DNA of 64,000 nt, from assembly GCF_003751225.1 (NCBI RefSeq), contig NZ_RJKE01000001.1, positions 7,998,001 through 8,062,000 on the forward strand, in the 5' to 3' direction. Positions 6,452-15,547 of the stretch are shown one piece after another. This stretch comes from Actinocorallia herbida (GTDB lineage Bacteria; Actinomycetota; Actinomycetes; Streptosporangiales; Streptosporangiaceae). The notes under the pieces are model-generated. The model was given only the letters and a program-made list of their open reading frames with translations. It ran no database searches and was not told the origin of the DNA. The position numbers and the translations under genes are program-made. Position 1 is the first letter of the stretch. Every line of letters starts with the position of its first letter.

Positions 6452-9004
6452 ATGAGCGGGAACTGGCGACTCGACGGGTACGACGAGCAGGGCGAGCTTG
6501 GCGCGGGCCAGCAGGGGCGCGTCGTGCTCGCCCGCCGCGCGGGGTCGGAGGACCTCGTCGCCATCAAGTACATGGACGCCGGGGCGGCACTGCCCGAGGG
6601 CACCGACGAGCGCACCCAGTTGCGCCACGAGGCGCGCATGCTGGTCTCGGTGCGCGACCCGTACGTGGCGCAGCTCTACGACGTGGTGGAGAACCAGCAC
6701 GGCGTAGCGATGATCATGGAGGCGGTCGACGGGGTCGCGCTCAAGGTCGTGCTCGCCGAGTACGGCGCGCTGCCGCCTGAGGCCGCGCTCGTGGTGCTGC
6801 GCGGGTCGCTGCTCGGTCTGGAGGCCGCGCACGGCGCCGGGGTCGTGCACCGCGACTACAAGCCCGCGAACGTCATCGTGCGCGCGGACGGCGTCAGCAA
6901 GCTCATCGACTTCGGCATCGCCACCCACGCCGGACGCCGCTCGATGGCGGGCACCCCCGCCTACATGGCGCCGGAGCAGTGGCGCGGCGAGGAGGCGGTG
7001 CCCTCCACCGACGTGTACGCCGCGACCGTCACGTTCTTCGAGTGCGTGACCGGGCACCGGCCGTACACCGGGCCGAACCGCCTCGCGCTGATGGAGCGGC
7101 ACCTGACCGCCCCGCCTCCGCTGCACGAGGTGCCCGAGGAGCTGCGCCCGCTCGTCGCGCACGGGCTGGCCAAGGGCGCGGGCGCGCGGCCGCCGAGCGC
7201 CGGGGCGTTCCTCGCCGAACTGGAGGCCGCCGCGCTCGGCGCGTACGGCGAGGACTGGCGCAAGCGCGGCGCGCTGCTGCTCGGCGGCATCGCGGTGACC
7301 TTCGCGGGGCTGTTCCCCCTGGCCGTCACCGGGCTCGCGGCGGGCGGCGCGACGACCGCGCTGCTGGGCGGCGGCGCGGGAGGCACCTCGGTCGGCTCGA
7401 CCGCGTTCAGCACCCTCGGCACGGGCGTGCGCGGCGGCGTCAAGGCGCTGGTCGGCGGCGGGGGCAAGGCGCTGGCCATCGCCACGGTCGCGGCGGTCGC
7501 CGCGGCGGCCACCACCGTGGTGTTCGTGCTGGCCAACGACAGCGACCCGGCGCCCGCGGCGCAGCCGACCGAGGACGTCGTGACGTTCGTGCCCGCCGCG
7601 CCCTCGGCCGAACCGACGGGGACCCCTACCGCCGCACCCACCGACTCCCCTTCCGCAGTGCCCCCGACCCCTGCCGGGGACCCCTCGGCGGTCCCGAGCC
7701 CGTCCCCCGCGCCGTCCGGCACCGCGCCGGTGGACCCGGCCGACCCGGACCCCGCGGACCCGGCCGACCCGGACCCGGCCGACCCGGACCCGGCCGACCC
7801 CGGCCCCGATCCCGTCGACCCGGGCCCGGTGGCCCCCGGACCCGGCGAGCCCGGACCCGGCGCCGGACCCGTGGATCCCGGGCCCGGCCCCGTCGACCCG
7901 GGGCCTGGACCCGGCCCGGTGGACCCCGGCCCGGTGGACCCCGGGCCGGAAGAGCCCGAGCCGGCGGACTGCGCGGTGGCCGCGCTGCCCGCGTTCGACT
8001 TCGGCGAGGTGGCCGTCGGCCAGGCCGAGTCCACGACCATCACGTTCCCCTGGCGGGACTGCTACGGGGGCGACCCGGGCGCGCCCGCGGCGGCGCTGCG
8101 GGACGCCTCGCCCGCCTACACCCTGACGTCCGTGGAGTGCCCGGAGGAGGGCGACTGCACGGCCACCGTGCGGTTCTCCCCCGCCACCCTCGGCGTGCAC
8201 AACGCGACCCTGGTGCTCGCGGCCGACGACGGCTCCGACGGCCTCACCTTCGCCCTCTTCGGGAACGCCACCTTCACCTGCTCGCCCTACACCACGAGCG
8301 TGCGGTTCCCCTCGGTCGCGCAGAACGGCGAGGCCGCGACCTTCGGCCTCCGCTACCCGTGGCTGCCCTGCGACAACGAGGCGGGCCTGACCGTCGAAGG
8401 AGACCCCGCCTTCTCCGCGACGTTCGGCGAGTGCGAGCAGGCCGGCGAGGGCACCTTCTGCACGATCTACGTGACCTTCACCCCCGGCAAGGCCACCGAG
8501 CCCGGCCTGCACACCGCCACGGTCATCGTCCCGGACGACGCGGGCCGCACCGAGACCGTCCGCATCACCGTCTCGGTCGAGGTCACCGCCCCCGAGACCG
8601 AGCCCACCCCCACCCCGACCACCACCGACGGCGAGGGCGACGGCGGCACCTCCGACGGAGAAGTGGTCCCGGAGCAGACCCCCAAGGGCCCCGATCCCGA
8701 GCCGCAGCAGACCGCGACCACGCCCCCCGCGCAGACCGACGGACCGAAGCCGACGAAGCCCGCCACCCCCGAGCCGACCAAGCCCGGCCAGCCCAAGCCC
8801 GAGGCCCCCACCCTCGAACCCACCCAGGTGGTGACGAACCAGGTCGCGCCGGCGGAACCCGAGCCCGAGCCGGAACCGTCCCCGGCACCCGCGGAAGAAC
8901 CCGCGCAGCCCGCTCCGGCGACGGACCCGCCGACCACCGTCGCGCCCCCGGCCGAGCCCTCCGCCCCGGAGACCCCGCCCGCCACCACGACCTCCGAAGG
9001 CTGA
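6452..9004 (+). CDS. Membrane Ser/Thr protein kinase with Pro-rich stalk and Ig-like domains
   Basis: A receptor-type kinase of about 850 residues. The catalytic domain (about 1-265) shows the G-rich loop GELGAGQQGRVVLA, the ATP lysine in VAIK, catalytic loop HRDYKPANV, DFGIA, and APEQW. Tyrosine replaces the usual leucine after HRD. Two hydrophobic stretches follow (about 270-295 and 340-360); at least one should span the membrane. A long repeat of DPADP/PVDPGP units then forms a stalk. Two beta-rich domains follow, each with a FDFGEVAVGQ-type opening and paired cysteines, resembling choice-of-anchor or ASPM/Hydin-like Ig folds. The end is a Pro/Thr/Glu-rich tail. ATG 6452 is preferred over ATG 6416 (12 codons earlier) because it gives the usual compact N-terminus and has GGGG upstream. 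Substrate and signal are unknown. Confidence 0.85.
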   Translation: MSGNWRLDGYDEQGELGAGQQGRVVLARRAGSEDLVAIKYMDAGAALPEGTDERTQLRHEARMLVSVRDPYVAQLYDVVENQHGVAMIMEAVDGVALKVVLAEYGALPPEAALVVLRGSLLGLEAAHGAGVVHRDYKPANVIVRADGVSKLIDFGIATHAGRRSMAGTPAYMAPEQWRGEEAVPSTDVYAATVTFFECVTGHRPYTGPNRLALMERHLTAPPPLHEVPEELRPLVAHGLAKGAGARPPSAGAFLAELEAAALGAYGEDWRKRGALLLGGIAVTFAGLFPLAVTGLAAGGATTALLGGGAGGTSVGSTAFSTLGTGVRGGVKALVGGGGKALAIATVAAVAAAATTVVFVLANDSDPAPAAQPTEDVVTFVPAAPSAEPTGTPTAAPTDSPSAVPPTPAGDPSAVPSPSPAPSGTAPVDPADPDPADPADPDPADPDPADPGPDPVDPGPVAPGPGEPGPGAGPVDPGPGPVDPGPGPGPVDPGPVDPGPEEPEPADCAVAALPAFDFGEVAVGQAESTTITFPWRDCYGGDPGAPAAALRDASPAYTLTSVECPEEGDCTATVRFSPATLGVHNATLVLAADDGSDGLTFALFGNATFTCSPYTTSVRFPSVAQNGEAATFGLRYPWLPCDNEAGLTVEGDPAFSATFGECEQAGEGTFCTIYVTFTPGKATEPGLHTATVIVPDDAGRTETVRITVSVEVTAPETEPTPTPTTTDGEGDGGTSDGEVVPEQTPKGPDPEPQQTATTPPAQTDGPKPTKPATPEPTKPGQPKPEAPTLEPTQVVTNQVAPAEPEPEPEPSPAPAEEPAQPAPATDPPTTVAPPAEPSAPETPPATTTSEG
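7725..7955 (+). repeat. Low-complexity Asp-Pro/Gly-Pro repeat inside the kinase gene
   Basis: The DNA is a run of imperfect 6 to 15-base units (variants of GACCCGGCC) coding for DPADP, then PGPVDPGP-type repeats. It forms an extended extracellular linker between the membrane helix and the Ig-like domains. Copy number is likely to vary between strains. Confidence 0.75.
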
Positions 9005-9024
9005 CGCGTCCCTGCCCGGCCCCC

Positions 9025-9057
9025 GCCCGCCCCGCACCCTTGCGGCGGCGGGCGGGC
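9025..9057 (+). terminator. Probable terminator after the kinase gene
   Basis: GCCCGCC (9025-9031) pairs with GGCGGGC (9051-9057), and an inner CCGCA/TGCGG stem closes a CCCT loop, with a 5-base bulge on one side. It starts about 20 bases after the stop codon. Confidence 0.4.
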
Positions 9058-9148
9058 GTGGAAGGGGCCGCCCCCGGGCGACGCGGGGCGGAGGGCGGTC
9101 GGTAGCTTGGCGGGGTGGATCGACGATCGGTGGAAGGGTGTGGGCGCG

Positions 9149-9940
9149 TTGGGTGAGTCCGTGGTGCTGGTGGAGGTCGAGCGGGGGGTCGCGGTCGTCA
9201 CGCTGAACCGGCCGCAGGCGCTCAACGCGATGACCCTGGAGATGTCGCTCGCCTACTCGGAGGCGCTGCTGGCCGCGGACGCCGACCCCGAGGTGCGCGC
9301 GATCGTCGTCACCGGGGCCGGACGCGGCTTCTGCGCCGGGGCGGACCTGGGCATCCTGGAGCAGGGCGGGGACGCGATCCGCAAGTTCCTGCCCCCGGCC
9401 AAGGACATGCCTCGGCTCGCGCTCGCGCTGTCCAAGCCGGTGGTGGCCGCGATCAACGGCCATGCGGTGGGCATCGGCTTCGCTTACGCGCTCGGCAGCG
9501 ATGTGCGGTTCGCGGCGAGCACCGCCAAGCTCGCCACCGCCTTCTCCCGGCTCGGCCTGGTCGCCGAGTACGGGCTGTCCTACCAGCTCCCGCGGCTCAT
9601 CGGGGTCTCGGCCGCGATGGACCTGCTGTTGTCGGGCCGGACCATCGACGCGGCCGAGGCGCTCTCCCTGGGCCTGGTGAACCGGGTCGTGGAACCCGAG
9701 GAGCTGCTGCCCGCGGCGATCGCGTACGCGGCGGACATGGCGGAGAACTGCGCGCCGTCGTCCCTGGCGGCGATCAAGCACCAGGTCTACGGCCACCTCG
9801 ACCTCGCCGAGCCGGAGGCGCTGACCGAGACGCTCGGGCTGATGGACGCGTCGTTCGGCGGCGCCGATCTCGCCGAGGCGCTGCTGGCCAGGAACGAGAA
9901 GCGCAAACCCGTCTTCACGCCCCCTCCGGCGCGTCCCTGA
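9149..9940 (+). CDS. Enoyl-CoA hydratase/isomerase family protein
   Basis: A crotonase-fold protein of about 263 residues acting on CoA thioesters. Typical blocks are VTLNRPQALNAMT near the N-terminus, the first oxyanion-hole and active-site segment GAGRGFCAGADLG, and the second, GHAVGIGFAYALGSDVRFA. Later SFGGADLAEALLA and a KRKPVF end match the family C-terminus. A glutamate in SRLGLVAEYGLSYQLPRLIG lies where hydratases carry a catalytic acid. TTG 9149 is chosen because GGAAGGG sits 10 bases upstream; a longer version from TTG 9107 would add an atypical N-terminus. No fatty-acid genes are adjacent, so the substrate is unknown. Confidence 0.82.
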   Translation: MGESVVLVEVERGVAVVTLNRPQALNAMTLEMSLAYSEALLAADADPEVRAIVVTGAGRGFCAGADLGILEQGGDAIRKFLPPAKDMPRLALALSKPVVAAINGHAVGIGFAYALGSDVRFAASTAKLATAFSRLGLVAEYGLSYQLPRLIGVSAAMDLLLSGRTIDAAEALSLGLVNRVVEPEELLPAAIAYAADMAENCAPSSLAAIKHQVYGHLDLAEPEALTETLGLMDASFGGADLAEALLARNEKRKPVFTPPPARP

Positions 9941-10003
9941 CGCGACAGGGCCCGGCCCCCGTCATCATGCCTCCGTCTGGTCGAGCGACCTACAGGGGGA
10001 TGC

Positions 10004-11164
10004 ATGAAGCGGGGGCTGAGGGGCCTGACCGCGGCGATGGCCGCGATCGGGGGCACGGTGGGCCTTGCGGCCGCACCGCAGGCGGCGGGGGCCGCCGCGC
10101 CGGGAGCACGCGAGGTGGAGGTCGTCCGGGAGCTGGGGCAGCACGTCGTCCCGCACAAGCTGGAGGTGGCCGGGACCACCTTCGGGGGCATCTCCGGGTT
10201 CGACCGCGACCCGGTGACGGGCAAGTGGTACTTCATCTCCGACGACCGGGGCCGCTACGGTTCGGCCCGGTTCTACACGGGCGAGCTGACGTTCGACCCG
10301 CGCAGCGGGGTCTTCAAGGGCGTCGAGCTGACGGGCGGCCGCACGTTCCACCGTCCCGACGGCTCCGCGTATCCCGAGTACGGCAAGCCGGACTCCGTCG
10401 ATCCGGAGTCGTTGAGGTTCGACCCGTGGACGCGCAGGCTGCTGTGGTCCAGTGAGGGCGACCGCCCGGACAAGGCGAATCCCACGATTCCGGTCGCGCA
10501 GATGTCGCTGCTCTGGGCCGACACCCAGGGCACCGAGACGGGCCGCGTCCGGCTGCCGAGGACGCTCCGGATGACCGACACCGAGTCCGGCCCGCGCCGG
10601 AACTTCGGCCTCGAGGGCCTCACCACGACCCGCCGCACGATCGTGGCCGCCGTGGAGGGCCCGCGGTTCGAGGACGGGGCCCCGCCGACCGTCGAGCGGG
10701 GCGCGCCCGCGCGGATCACGGTGTGGAACAGGGAGACGGGCCGTCCCGTCGGCCAGTACGTGTACCCGCTGGACAAGCTGCGGGAGGCGCCGAGGCCCGC
10801 GGACGGGCTCAGCGACACCGGGATCTCGGAGCTGCTCGCGGTCTCCCGCACGCGGTTCCTCGCGCTGGAGCGCACCTGGCTCGAAGGGGTCGGCTACCAG
10901 GCGCGGATCTACGAGATCGACCTGTCCGCGGCGTCGAACGTGCTGGACCGGGAGGACCTGTCGCGGCCGCACACGCCGGTCACCAAGCGCCTGGTCTACG
11001 AGTTCGAGCCGACCGTGGAGAACTTCGAGGCGCTGGCGTGGGGGCCGAAGCTGGCGACGGGCGAGTGCAGCCTCGTCGCGGGCTCGGACGACAACTTCTA
11101 CCAGCCGGAACGCACGGTCTTTCTCGCGCTCGCGGTGAAGGGCTGCCCGCGCACTCTCGACTGA
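10004..11164 (+). CDS. Secreted phytase-like (esterase-like activity) protein
   Basis: This 386-residue protein has a signal peptide of about 30 residues ending near AGAAA. The body shows repeated blade-like segments: TTFGGISGFDRDPVTGKWYFISDDRG, DPESLRFDPWTRRLLWSSEGD, RRNFGLEGLTTT and FEALAWGP. This is the pattern of the phytase-like or esterase-like-activity-of-phytase family, a beta-propeller related to calcium-dependent phytases. The protein is expected to be exported and hydrolytic, but the true substrate of this branch is not established. It is a single-gene unit; the next gene starts 65 bases later after a short dyad. Confidence 0.75.
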   Translation: MKRGLRGLTAAMAAIGGTVGLAAAPQAAGAAAPGAREVEVVRELGQHVVPHKLEVAGTTFGGISGFDRDPVTGKWYFISDDRGRYGSARFYTGELTFDPRSGVFKGVELTGGRTFHRPDGSAYPEYGKPDSVDPESLRFDPWTRRLLWSSEGDRPDKANPTIPVAQMSLLWADTQGTETGRVRLPRTLRMTDTESGPRRNFGLEGLTTTRRTIVAAVEGPRFEDGAPPTVERGAPARITVWNRETGRPVGQYVYPLDKLREAPRPADGLSDTGISELLAVSRTRFLALERTWLEGVGYQARIYEIDLSAASNVLDREDLSRPHTPVTKRLVYEFEPTVENFEALAWGPKLATGECSLVAGSDDNFYQPERTVFLALAVKGCPRTLD

Positions 11165-11197
11165 CCCTCGACGCGCGGTACCGGGGACCGGCAGAAT

Positions 11198-11212
11198 GGA
11201 AACACTGTTTCC
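11198..11212. promoter_or_regulatory. Short dyad GGAAAC-ACT-GTTTCC
   Basis: A perfect 6-bp inverted repeat with a 3-base centre lies 17 bases before the ATG of the epimerase-like gene. A similar string, CAGTGTTTCCC, occurs at about 13485 in another promoter region. It could be an operator, but the evidence is only the symmetry. Confidence 0.3.
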
Positions 11213-11229
11213 CATCTGAAGGTCGTCCC

Positions 11230-12051
11230 ATGCGCTATGTGATCATCGGTTGCGGCAACGTCGGCATGGAGCTGGCCCGGCGGTGGACCTCCGCCGGGCA
11301 CTCCGTCGTCGGGACCACGACCACCGAGGCGAGGGTCGCCGAACTGGCGCCGGTGTGCACCGAGGTGGCCGTGCTGCGCGGCAGCGACCGGCCCGCGGTC
11401 GAGCGGGCGGTGGCGGGCGCGGACGCGGTCGTGCTGACCGTGAGCCCGCGGCTGTCCCGCTCGTTCGACGCGGCCCAGCGGGTCGCCGAGTACGCCGACA
11501 CGCTCACCGCGAGCGCCGCGACGGCCGCCGCGGTCCACCCCCGGGTGCTGTTCACCAGCTCCGTCTCGGTCTACGGCGCGGGCGAGGGCGACCTCGTCAC
11601 CGAGGACACCCCGGTGACGTCCGAGGACGACGCCTCCCCGCGCGAGTTCGCCAACGGCGAGCGCGCGGTGCTGGCCTCCCCCGGCGGATCCGCGGTCCGC
11701 ATCCCCGACGTGTTCGGCCACCCGCGCGACATCGACTACCCGAGCCGGGTGAAGATGGCGCACGAGATGCTGGGCGGAAGCGTCCCGTTCTCCGCCGACT
11801 CGCTGCTCTACCGGATCGACTACCGTGACGCCGCCGCCGCGCTCGCCTTCGTGGTCGAGAACGAGCTGGCCGGCCTGTACAACGCGGTGCCCGACGCGGT
11901 CGTCCCGCCGACGAACGAGGTCGCCTTCGGCGCGATCTGCGCCGAGCACGGCTGGCCCGCGCTGTCGTTCCGGGGCGAGATCAAGACACCTGTGGTCCCG
12001 GTCTCGTCGGCGAAGCTGCGCGCGGCGGGGTTCACCTTCGACCACGGGTGA
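11230..12051 (+). CDS. NAD(P)-binding epimerase/reductase-like protein
   Basis: A 273-residue Rossmann-fold protein with the dinucleotide-binding start MRYVIIGCGNVGMELARRW. Other short-chain/extended dehydrogenase features are LFTSSVSVYGAGEG (where the active-site Tyr of SDRs sits, in SVYG), a conserved proline region VRIPDVFGHPRD, and YRIDYRDAAAALAFVVEN, typical of NAD-dependent epimerase-like enzymes of the YeeZ type. The substrate cannot be told. ATG 11230 follows a reasonable AAGG site. The stop codon overlaps the 3' end of the convergent FAD-enzyme gene by 20 bases. Confidence 0.75.
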   Translation: MRYVIIGCGNVGMELARRWTSAGHSVVGTTTTEARVAELAPVCTEVAVLRGSDRPAVERAVAGADAVVLTVSPRLSRSFDAAQRVAEYADTLTASAATAAAVHPRVLFTSSVSVYGAGEGDLVTEDTPVTSEDDASPREFANGERAVLASPGGSAVRIPDVFGHPRDIDYPSRVKMAHEMLGGSVPFSADSLLYRIDYRDAAAALAFVVENELAGLYNAVPDAVVPPTNEVAFGAICAEHGWPALSFRGEIKTPVVPVSSAKLRAAGFTFDHG

Positions 12052-13441
12052 GCGCGCGGCCGACGAGCCGCCCGAAGGCCATCGCGGGGGTGAGGCACAT
12101 CCCGGAGCAGAACGCGTTCCCGTTCACCGCGGCCGATCCGATGACCTCGCCCACCGCGTACAGCCCTTCGATGACGGTCCCGTCCGCCCGCCTGACCCGG
12201 GACTCTTCGTCCACGTCCACGCCGGTGAAGGTGATGAGCGTGACGGGGTGGTTCTCGACCGCGTAGAACGGCGGCTTCAGGATGCGGGCCGGAAGGTGGG
12301 CGCGTCCGAAGTCGGCGTCCTTGCCCGCCGCGACGCACTCGTTGTAGCGGGCGATGCCCGCGGCCAGCCCTGCGGGGTCGATGCCCGCGCGGGAGGCGAG
12401 CTCCTCCAGCGTGTCCGCCTTGTGGACGCCCCGGCGGATCCCGCACTGGGCGTCCAGCTCTTCGGGAGTCCAGCCGTGCACCATCGGCCGGGACGCCTCC
12501 AGCGCGGCGGCGTCGAAGACCATCCAGAACGTCATCCGCTCGATCCCGGTGAGCGCGCGCTCCTTGCGGTCGATGCTCGGGTCGTCCTCGGCCACCCAGC
12601 GCGCGCCGCCCCGGTCCACGTAGACCTCCCACGGCGGCCGCTCCGGCGCGACGAGCTGTGGCCGGTGGATCCAGTCGACGCGCAGGTCGCCGGGTTCCGG
12701 CGGCAGCCCCCCGAAAGTGGGGATGTACTTGCCGAGCCCCTGGAGCCCGGCGCCGATCCGGCGGGCCATCTCCAGGCCGTCGCCGGTGGAGGTGGGGGCG
12801 GCGGACGTGGTGAGCGGCGCGCCTTCCAGCTCGCCGAACAGCTCGGGGTGGTAGCCGAACCCCCCGGTGGCCAGCACCACCGCGGCGCCCTCGATCTCTT
12901 CGCGCCCTTCGGTGATCACGCCGGCGACCACGCCGTCGCGCACGAGGAGGTCGCGCACCGGCGTAGCGGTGCGGACCTCGACCGCGCCGCTCGCGGTGTG
13001 CGGGGCGAGCAGCAGCCGCAGCACCCGCAGGATCTCCGGGCCGCCGGGCACCTCGGGCGCGTGCACGGTCCGCGGCGTGCCGTACTGCTCGTGCCCGTGC
13101 ACGATGCGCGGTGTCGCCGGGTCGAGCCGCAGGCCGGCGTCCAGGAGCCACTCCATGACGGCGGGCTGCTCGTGCAGGGACAGCAGGGTCAGGTCCGCGC
13201 GGCCGAGACCCCGGCTGATCCGCCTCACATCGGCCCAGTGAGCCGCGACATCGTCGGTGATGCCCTGCGCGCGCTGGGCGGAGAAGCCTCCGGCGGACAG
13301 GTGGCCGCCCGAGTACGGCAGGGCGCCTCCGACGTCCGCGGCCTTGTCCAGCACCAGGACACGCGCCCCGCCCTCGGCCGCCGCCACGGCACAGGCCAGC
13401 CCACCCGGACCGGCGCCGACCACGATCACGTCCACCGCCAC
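12032..13441 (-). CDS. FAD-dependent oxidoreductase (fumarate reductase/KstD-like)
   Basis: A 469-residue flavoprotein with an N-terminal FAD site: VDVIVVGAGPGGLACAVAAAEGGARVLVLDK. It continues with GGALPYSGGHLSAGG and the C-terminal flavin-contact segment GLYAVGEVIGSAAVNGNAFCSGMCLTPAMAFGRLVG. The architecture is that of the FAD_binding_2 family, which includes fumarate reductases and 3-ketosteroid 1-dehydrogenases. An ATLITFTG-type core supports a reductase or dehydrogenase role, but no steroid genes lie nearby. It is transcribed alone from a 256-base divergent region shared with the ABC importer at 13698. Confidence 0.78.
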   Translation of the reverse strand: MAVDVIVVGAGPGGLACAVAAAEGGARVLVLDKAADVGGALPYSGGHLSAGGFSAQRAQGITDDVAAHWADVRRISRGLGRADLTLLSLHEQPAVMEWLLDAGLRLDPATPRIVHGHEQYGTPRTVHAPEVPGGPEILRVLRLLLAPHTASGAVEVRTATPVRDLLVRDGVVAGVITEGREEIEGAAVVLATGGFGYHPELFGELEGAPLTTSAAPTSTGDGLEMARRIGAGLQGLGKYIPTFGGLPPEPGDLRVDWIHRPQLVAPERPPWEVYVDRGGARWVAEDDPSIDRKERALTGIERMTFWMVFDAAALEASRPMVHGWTPEELDAQCGIRRGVHKADTLEELASRAGIDPAGLAAGIARYNECVAAGKDADFGRAHLPARILKPPFYAVENHPVTLITFTGVDVDEESRVRRADGTVIEGLYAVGEVIGSAAVNGNAFCSGMCLTPAMAFGRLVGRALTRGRR

Positions 13442-13697
13442 GGCCCCGCCCCTCTACCTGACCAACGTGTTCCACCAGTGCATACAGTGTTTCCCTCTTC
13501 TATGGCTCCGGTCAAGATCGGGCGGTTGCTCGGCGCATCCCACCAAAGCCCCGGCAATGGACCGTACCGATCTGTATCTCCCGACAATTGGTGAGATGTG
13601 CGTAACAAACCTGAATCGCATGGGAACCTCTGACGCAACAGCACATCCTTAACGTCACCCCCGAGTCGCCGCAACGCCCCCCTGATCGGAGCCCTCT

Positions 13698-14762
13698 GTG
13701 ACGTATGACCTCGACCGCCGCGCGATCCTGCGCGGCGGCCTGTTCGCCACCGGCCTCTTCGCGGCCGCCCCGCTGCTCGCCGCCTGCGGAGACGACGAGC
13801 CCACCGACACGGCGACCGCCGACGCCGCGGGCGCGATCGGCGCCGGAAGCCTCCGTTTCTCCTGGGTCAAGAACGTGGAGTTCGCCGGCGCGTACATCGC
13901 CGACACGAACGGCTACTACAAGGAAGAGGGGTTCAGCGGCTTCGAGCTGATCGGCGGCGGCCCCACCGCGACCCCGGCCGAGACCGACGTCGTCGGCGGC
14001 AAGGCCCTCATCGGCATCAGCGCCCCCGACACCGCCGCGGCGGCCATCCTCAAGGGCGCCCCGATCAAGATCATCGGCGCGGAATACCAGAAGAACCCGT
14101 TCTGCATCCTGTCGATGGCCGACAACCCCATCAAGACCGTCGCCGACCTCAAGGGCAAGAAGATCGGCGTCCAGGCGACGAACGAGGCGATCTGGGCGGC
14201 CTTCCTCAAGGCCAACGACATCGACCCGGAGAGCCTGGAGAAGGTGCCCGTCCAGTTCGACCCGATGCCCCTCACCACGGGCACCGTCGACGGCTGGATG
14301 TCCTTCGTCACCAACGAGCCCAACGCGCTGCGGATGAAGGGCTTCAAGGTCGAGACGATGATGTTCGCCGACCAGAACTACCCGCTGGTCAGCGAGGTCT
14401 ACGTCGTCAAGACCGAGACCATCGAGAAGCGCCGCGACACCCTCAAGGCCTTCCTGCGCGCCCAGGCGCGCGGCTGGAAGGACAACTTCGCCGACCCGAC
14501 GCTCGGCGCGAAGCTCGCGGTCGAGAAGTACGGCAAGGACCTCGGCCTGGACCTCGAGGAGCAGATCCTGGAGTCCAAGGACGAGAACGCCCTCATCCAC
14601 ACCGAGGACACCAAGAAGAACGGCCTGTTCACCATCACGCCCGAGCTGATCGAGCTGAACATCGCCACGCTCAAGTTCGCCGGGCTGGAGATCACCGCGG
14701 ACCAGCTCTTCGACATGTCCCTGGTCGAAGAGGTTTACAAGGAAGACCCTTCTCTTGTCTGA
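13698..14762 (+). CDS. NMT1/SsuA-type ABC transporter substrate-binding lipoprotein
   Basis: A 354-residue binding protein. The N-terminus has a twin-arginine-like DRRAILRGG followed by a hydrophobic region and lipobox LAAC (Cys about 30), so it may be a Tat-exported lipoprotein. The mature part, [26 protein letters not shown], is characteristic of the NMT1/THI5-like family, which binds thiamine-pyrimidine precursors, riboflavin, nitrate, or sulfonates. GTG 13698 starts the gene. It is the first of four tightly coupled importer genes and sits beside the purine catabolic cluster, which makes a nitrogen heterocycle or ureide a reasonable but unproven ligand. Confidence 0.85.
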   Translation: MTYDLDRRAILRGGLFATGLFAAAPLLAACGDDEPTDTATADAAGAIGAGSLRFSWVKNVEFAGAYIADTNGYYKEEGFSGFELIGGGPTATPAETDVVGGKALIGISAPDTAAAAILKGAPIKIIGAEYQKNPFCILSMADNPIKTVADLKGKKIGVQATNEAIWAAFLKANDIDPESLEKVPVQFDPMPLTTGTVDGWMSFVTNEPNALRMKGFKVETMMFADQNYPLVSEVYVVKTETIEKRRDTLKAFLRAQARGWKDNFADPTLGAKLAVEKYGKDLGLDLEEQILESKDENALIHTEDTKKNGLFTITPELIELNIATLKFAGLEITADQLFDMSLVEEVYKEDPSLV

Positions 14763-15525
14763 CGGCATCAGCCTCCACGGCCTGGTGAAGGAGTTCAAGC
14801 TGGGCCGCAGGTCCGTCACCGCCCTCAAGGGCGTGGACCTGCGGACCCCGCAGGGCGCCTTCCTGTCCCTGCTCGGCCCCTCCGGCTGCGGCAAGTCCAC
14901 GGTCCTGCGCATCCTCGCGGGCCTGGAGAAGCCGACGGCCGGGGAGGCCCTCCTCCACGGGGAGGCGCCTTCGGCCGCCCGCGACGCGCACCACCTCGGC
15001 ATCGCCTTCCAGGACTCGGCGCTGCTGCCGTGGCGGTCGGTCACGGCGAACATCCGGCTGCCCCTCGAAGTCGCCGGGATCAAGCCGGGCAAGAACCAGG
15101 TGGCCGACCTCATCAAGCTCGTCGGGCTCGAAGGGTTCGAGAAGGCGCGGCCCTCGCAGCTGTCCGGCGGGATGCGGCAGCGCGTCGCGATCGCCCGCGC
15201 ACTGGTCGTCGAACCTCAGGTGCTGCTGCTCGACGAGCCCTTCGGCGCGCTCGACGACATGACACGCCAGCGCCTCAACCTGGAACTCCAGCGGATCTGG
15301 AGCGAGCGCGCGGTCACCACGCTGCTGGTCACGCACAGCATCTCCGAAGCGGTGTTCCTCAGCGACGTCGTCGCGGTGATGAGCCCCCGGCCCGGCACCG
15401 TCATCGCCGAGGTGCCGATCGAGCTGCCGCGCCCCCGCACGCCCGACGTGATGCGCACGCCCGAGTTCCACGCCTACCAGGACAAGCTCTCCGAGCTGCT
15501 CTTCGGGCCGGAGACGCAGGAGTGA
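14755..15525 (+). CDS. NMT1/SsuA-type ABC transporter ATP-binding protein
   Basis: The 256-residue ATPase has Walker [10 protein letters not shown] (about residues 41-49), Q-loop [10 protein letters not shown], signature [15 protein letters not shown], Walker [13 protein letters not shown], and H-loop VTHSISEAV. This is the SsuB/TauB/ThiZ pattern. The TTG start at 14755 lies inside the 3' end of the binding-protein gene (8-base overlap), so translation is probably coupled. It drives the two permeases that follow. Confidence 0.9.
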   Translation: MSDGISLHGLVKEFKLGRRSVTALKGVDLRTPQGAFLSLLGPSGCGKSTVLRILAGLEKPTAGEALLHGEAPSAARDAHHLGIAFQDSALLPWRSVTANIRLPLEVAGIKPGKNQVADLIKLVGLEGFEKARPSQLSGGMRQRVAIARALVVEPQVLLLDEPFGALDDMTRQRLNLELQRIWSERAVTTLLVTHSISEAVFLSDVVAVMSPRPGTVIAEVPIELPRPRTPDVMRTPEFHAYQDKLSELLFGPETQE

Positions 15526-15547
15526 AGGCCGCAGGAGTGAAGGCCGC
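15518..15547 (+). repeat. 15-bp tandem duplication around the permease start
   Basis: AGGAGTGAAGGCCGC occurs twice in a row (15518-15532, 15533-15547), so that two in-frame GTG start codons (15522 and 15537) each follow a copy of AGGA. The protein N-terminus reads [10 protein letters not shown] as a result. The duplication looks recent. Confidence 0.8.

Noticed and set aside
13442-13697. Possible small gene in the region between the FAD enzyme and the importer
   Set aside because: Only short frames without ribosome sites occur; the stretch reads as a divergent promoter region with CAGTG repeats.
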